6,769 bases of DNA from NCBI GenBank assembly GCA_002898975.1, contig BEID01000074.1, positions 1 through 6,769 of the forward strand, read 5' to 3'. A program made the translations under genes and the position numbers. Below the pieces are notes generated by a model. That model did no database searches and had not been told where the DNA came from. It worked only from the letters and a program-made list of their open reading frames with translations. The DNA is from a bacterium HR27. Lineage in GTDB: Bacteria > Chloroflexota > Chloroflexia > Thermomicrobiales > Thermomicrobiaceae. This document shows, piece by piece, positions 5,927 to 6,769 of the stretch. The stretch's first letter is position 1; the number at the start of each line of letters is the position of its first letter.

Positions 5927-6769
5927 ATGATGCGACTCACAACGAAACCAGAGGCGAAAGCGCGTAGGGCAGCACTCATTGGCCACTCGCTGCTGGCTAC
6001 GACTGCTGTGCTGTGGGGTTCCTCGTTCATCAGCACGCGTCTCATCGTCGGCGAGGTGCCGCCGCTCCTCCTGGGCTTCCTGCGGGGGCTCCTGGCGGTT
6101 GTCGTTCTCGGTGCGGTGGCGCGCTGGAACCGTGTACCGCTTCGAACAGGCTTCGGCGATTGGCTGCCGCTGGCGCTGCTCGGCGCACTTGGAGTCGGGT
6201 ACTTCTACCTAGGGCTCAACCTGGCTCTCCAGTGGACAACCGCAGTGACGGCATCGCTGTTGAGCCTGCCGTACCCAGCGTTAACAGCTCTCGCTGCCTG
6301 GCTCTTCTTGCGCGAGCGCCTCAGCGTGCACCAGGTCGTCGGCATCGCACTCGCTGGTGCCGGCGCAACCTGGTTGACACTCGAGTCGGCACAGGACAGC
6401 GTCGGCGGTGCCTGGATCGGCAACCTCCTGGTCCTTTCGATCACAGTCGCGTGGACCGTGTACACCCTGATCGGGCGCCGAATCCTGCCGCGCTGGTCAC
6501 CACTGGTAGCGACCTTCCACGTGATGCTTTCCGGAACGCTGCTCCTCGCTGTCGGCGCTGGACTGGAGTACCTGAGCGGCGCGCGGCCGGTCTGGACAGG
6601 CCACACGATGCTCCTGACGCTGTACCTGGGTATCGTCTGCACAGGTATTGGGTACACGTTCTGGAACAGCGGGTTACGGCTGGTGCCGGCAGCCGCCGCG
6701 AGCGTGTACATGTACCTGCAGCCGCTGACGGTGCTGGTGCTGGCGATACCGGTGCTGGGAGAACGCCCC
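5927..6769 (+). CDS. EamA/DMT-family transporter (3' end missing)
   Basis: This is an inner-membrane permease of the drug/metabolite transporter superfamily. 281 residues are visible and the frame runs off the window; family members are usually about 290-310, so only the last helix or its end is lost. A basic N-terminus (KPEAKARR at 7-14) faces the cytoplasm, then about nine or ten hydrophobic helices follow. The two EamA repeats are clear: the first at about 20-150 with WGSSF (30-34) and FLRERLS (127-133), the second at about 162-281 with AWTVY (175-179), GYTFWNSGL (242-250) and LGERP (277-281). Tandem ATGs at 5927 and 5930 both fit the GGAGG at 5917-5921 (5 or 8 nt away), so the start is uncertain by one residue. 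No stop or frameshift occurs in the visible part. Substrate cannot be predicted; relatives export amino acids, metabolites or drugs. The gene has no close partner in view. Confidence 0.92.
   Translation, partial: MMRLTTKPEAKARRAALIGHSLLATTAVLWGSSFISTRLIVGEVPPLLLGFLRGLLAVVVLGAVARWNRVPLRTGFGDWLPLALLGALGVGYFYLGLNLALQWTTAVTASLLSLPYPALTALAAWLFLRERLSVHQVVGIALAGAGATWLTLESAQDSVGGAWIGNLLVLSITVAWTVYTLIGRRILPRWSPLVATFHVMLSGTLLLAVGAGLEYLSGARPVWTGHTMLLTLYLGIVCTGIGYTFWNSGLRLVPAAAASVYMYLQPLTVLVLAIPVLGERP

Noticed and set aside
5780..5986. N-terminal extension of the DUF2203 protein to an ATG at 5986
   Set aside because: It overlaps the first 60 bp of the EamA transporter gene and the whole divergent promoter region, and adds residues without resemblance to the family.
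6205..6711. A 168-codon minus-strand frame antisense to the EamA gene
   Set aside because: It is fully contained in the transporter gene, has no recognisable domain or ribosome site, and the plus strand carries an uninterrupted membrane protein.

Overview
The window looks like an ordinary chromosomal segment from a high-GC, menaquinone-using, probably thermophilic bacterium. The proteins are rich in Arg, Ala, Leu and Glu, and GTG and TTG starts occur alongside strong GGAGG-type ribosome binding sites. The set of a UbiE/MenG methyltransferase, an M42 aminopeptidase, PepF and a DUF2203 protein fits Chloroflexota of the Thermomicrobia (Thermomicrobium/Sphaerobacter) type. This taxonomic guess is inference from gene content and composition; no rRNA or marker gene is present to settle it.

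Seven protein genes are supported. From left to right: (1) an M42 metallo-aminopeptidase on the minus strand; (2) oligoendopeptidase F on the plus strand, divergent from it across 154 bp that carry two back-to-back candidate promoters; (3) demethylmenaquinone methyltransferase (menG/ubiE), minus strand, convergent with pepF; (4) a PEBP/YbhB-type protein with a probable lipoprotein signal, minus strand, 25 bp upstream of menG and probably co-transcribed with it; (5) a NimA-like FMN-binding protein of the pyridoxamine-phosphate-oxidase fold, plus strand, divergent from the PEBP gene and with a good candidate sigma-70-type promoter; (6) a short DUF2203 protein, minus strand, convergent with gene 5; (7) an EamA/DMT-family transporter, plus strand, divergent from gene 6 and cut off by the window end.

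Functionally, genes 1 and 2 form a plausible cytoplasmic peptide-degradation pair: PepF cuts oligopeptides and the M42 enzyme trims residues from the fragments. Gene 3 does the last methylation step of menaquinone synthesis. The other genes have no clear functional link to each other.

I see no tRNA, rRNA, CRISPR array, insertion sequence, phage gene or toxin-antitoxin pair, and no convincing sign of a novel multi-gene system. The most useful points are start-site choices that differ from the longest open frames (pepF GTG, DUF2203 TTG, PEBP internal ATG), a cell-envelope-anchored PEBP placed before menG, and an uncharacterised but motif-rich DUF2203 protein.
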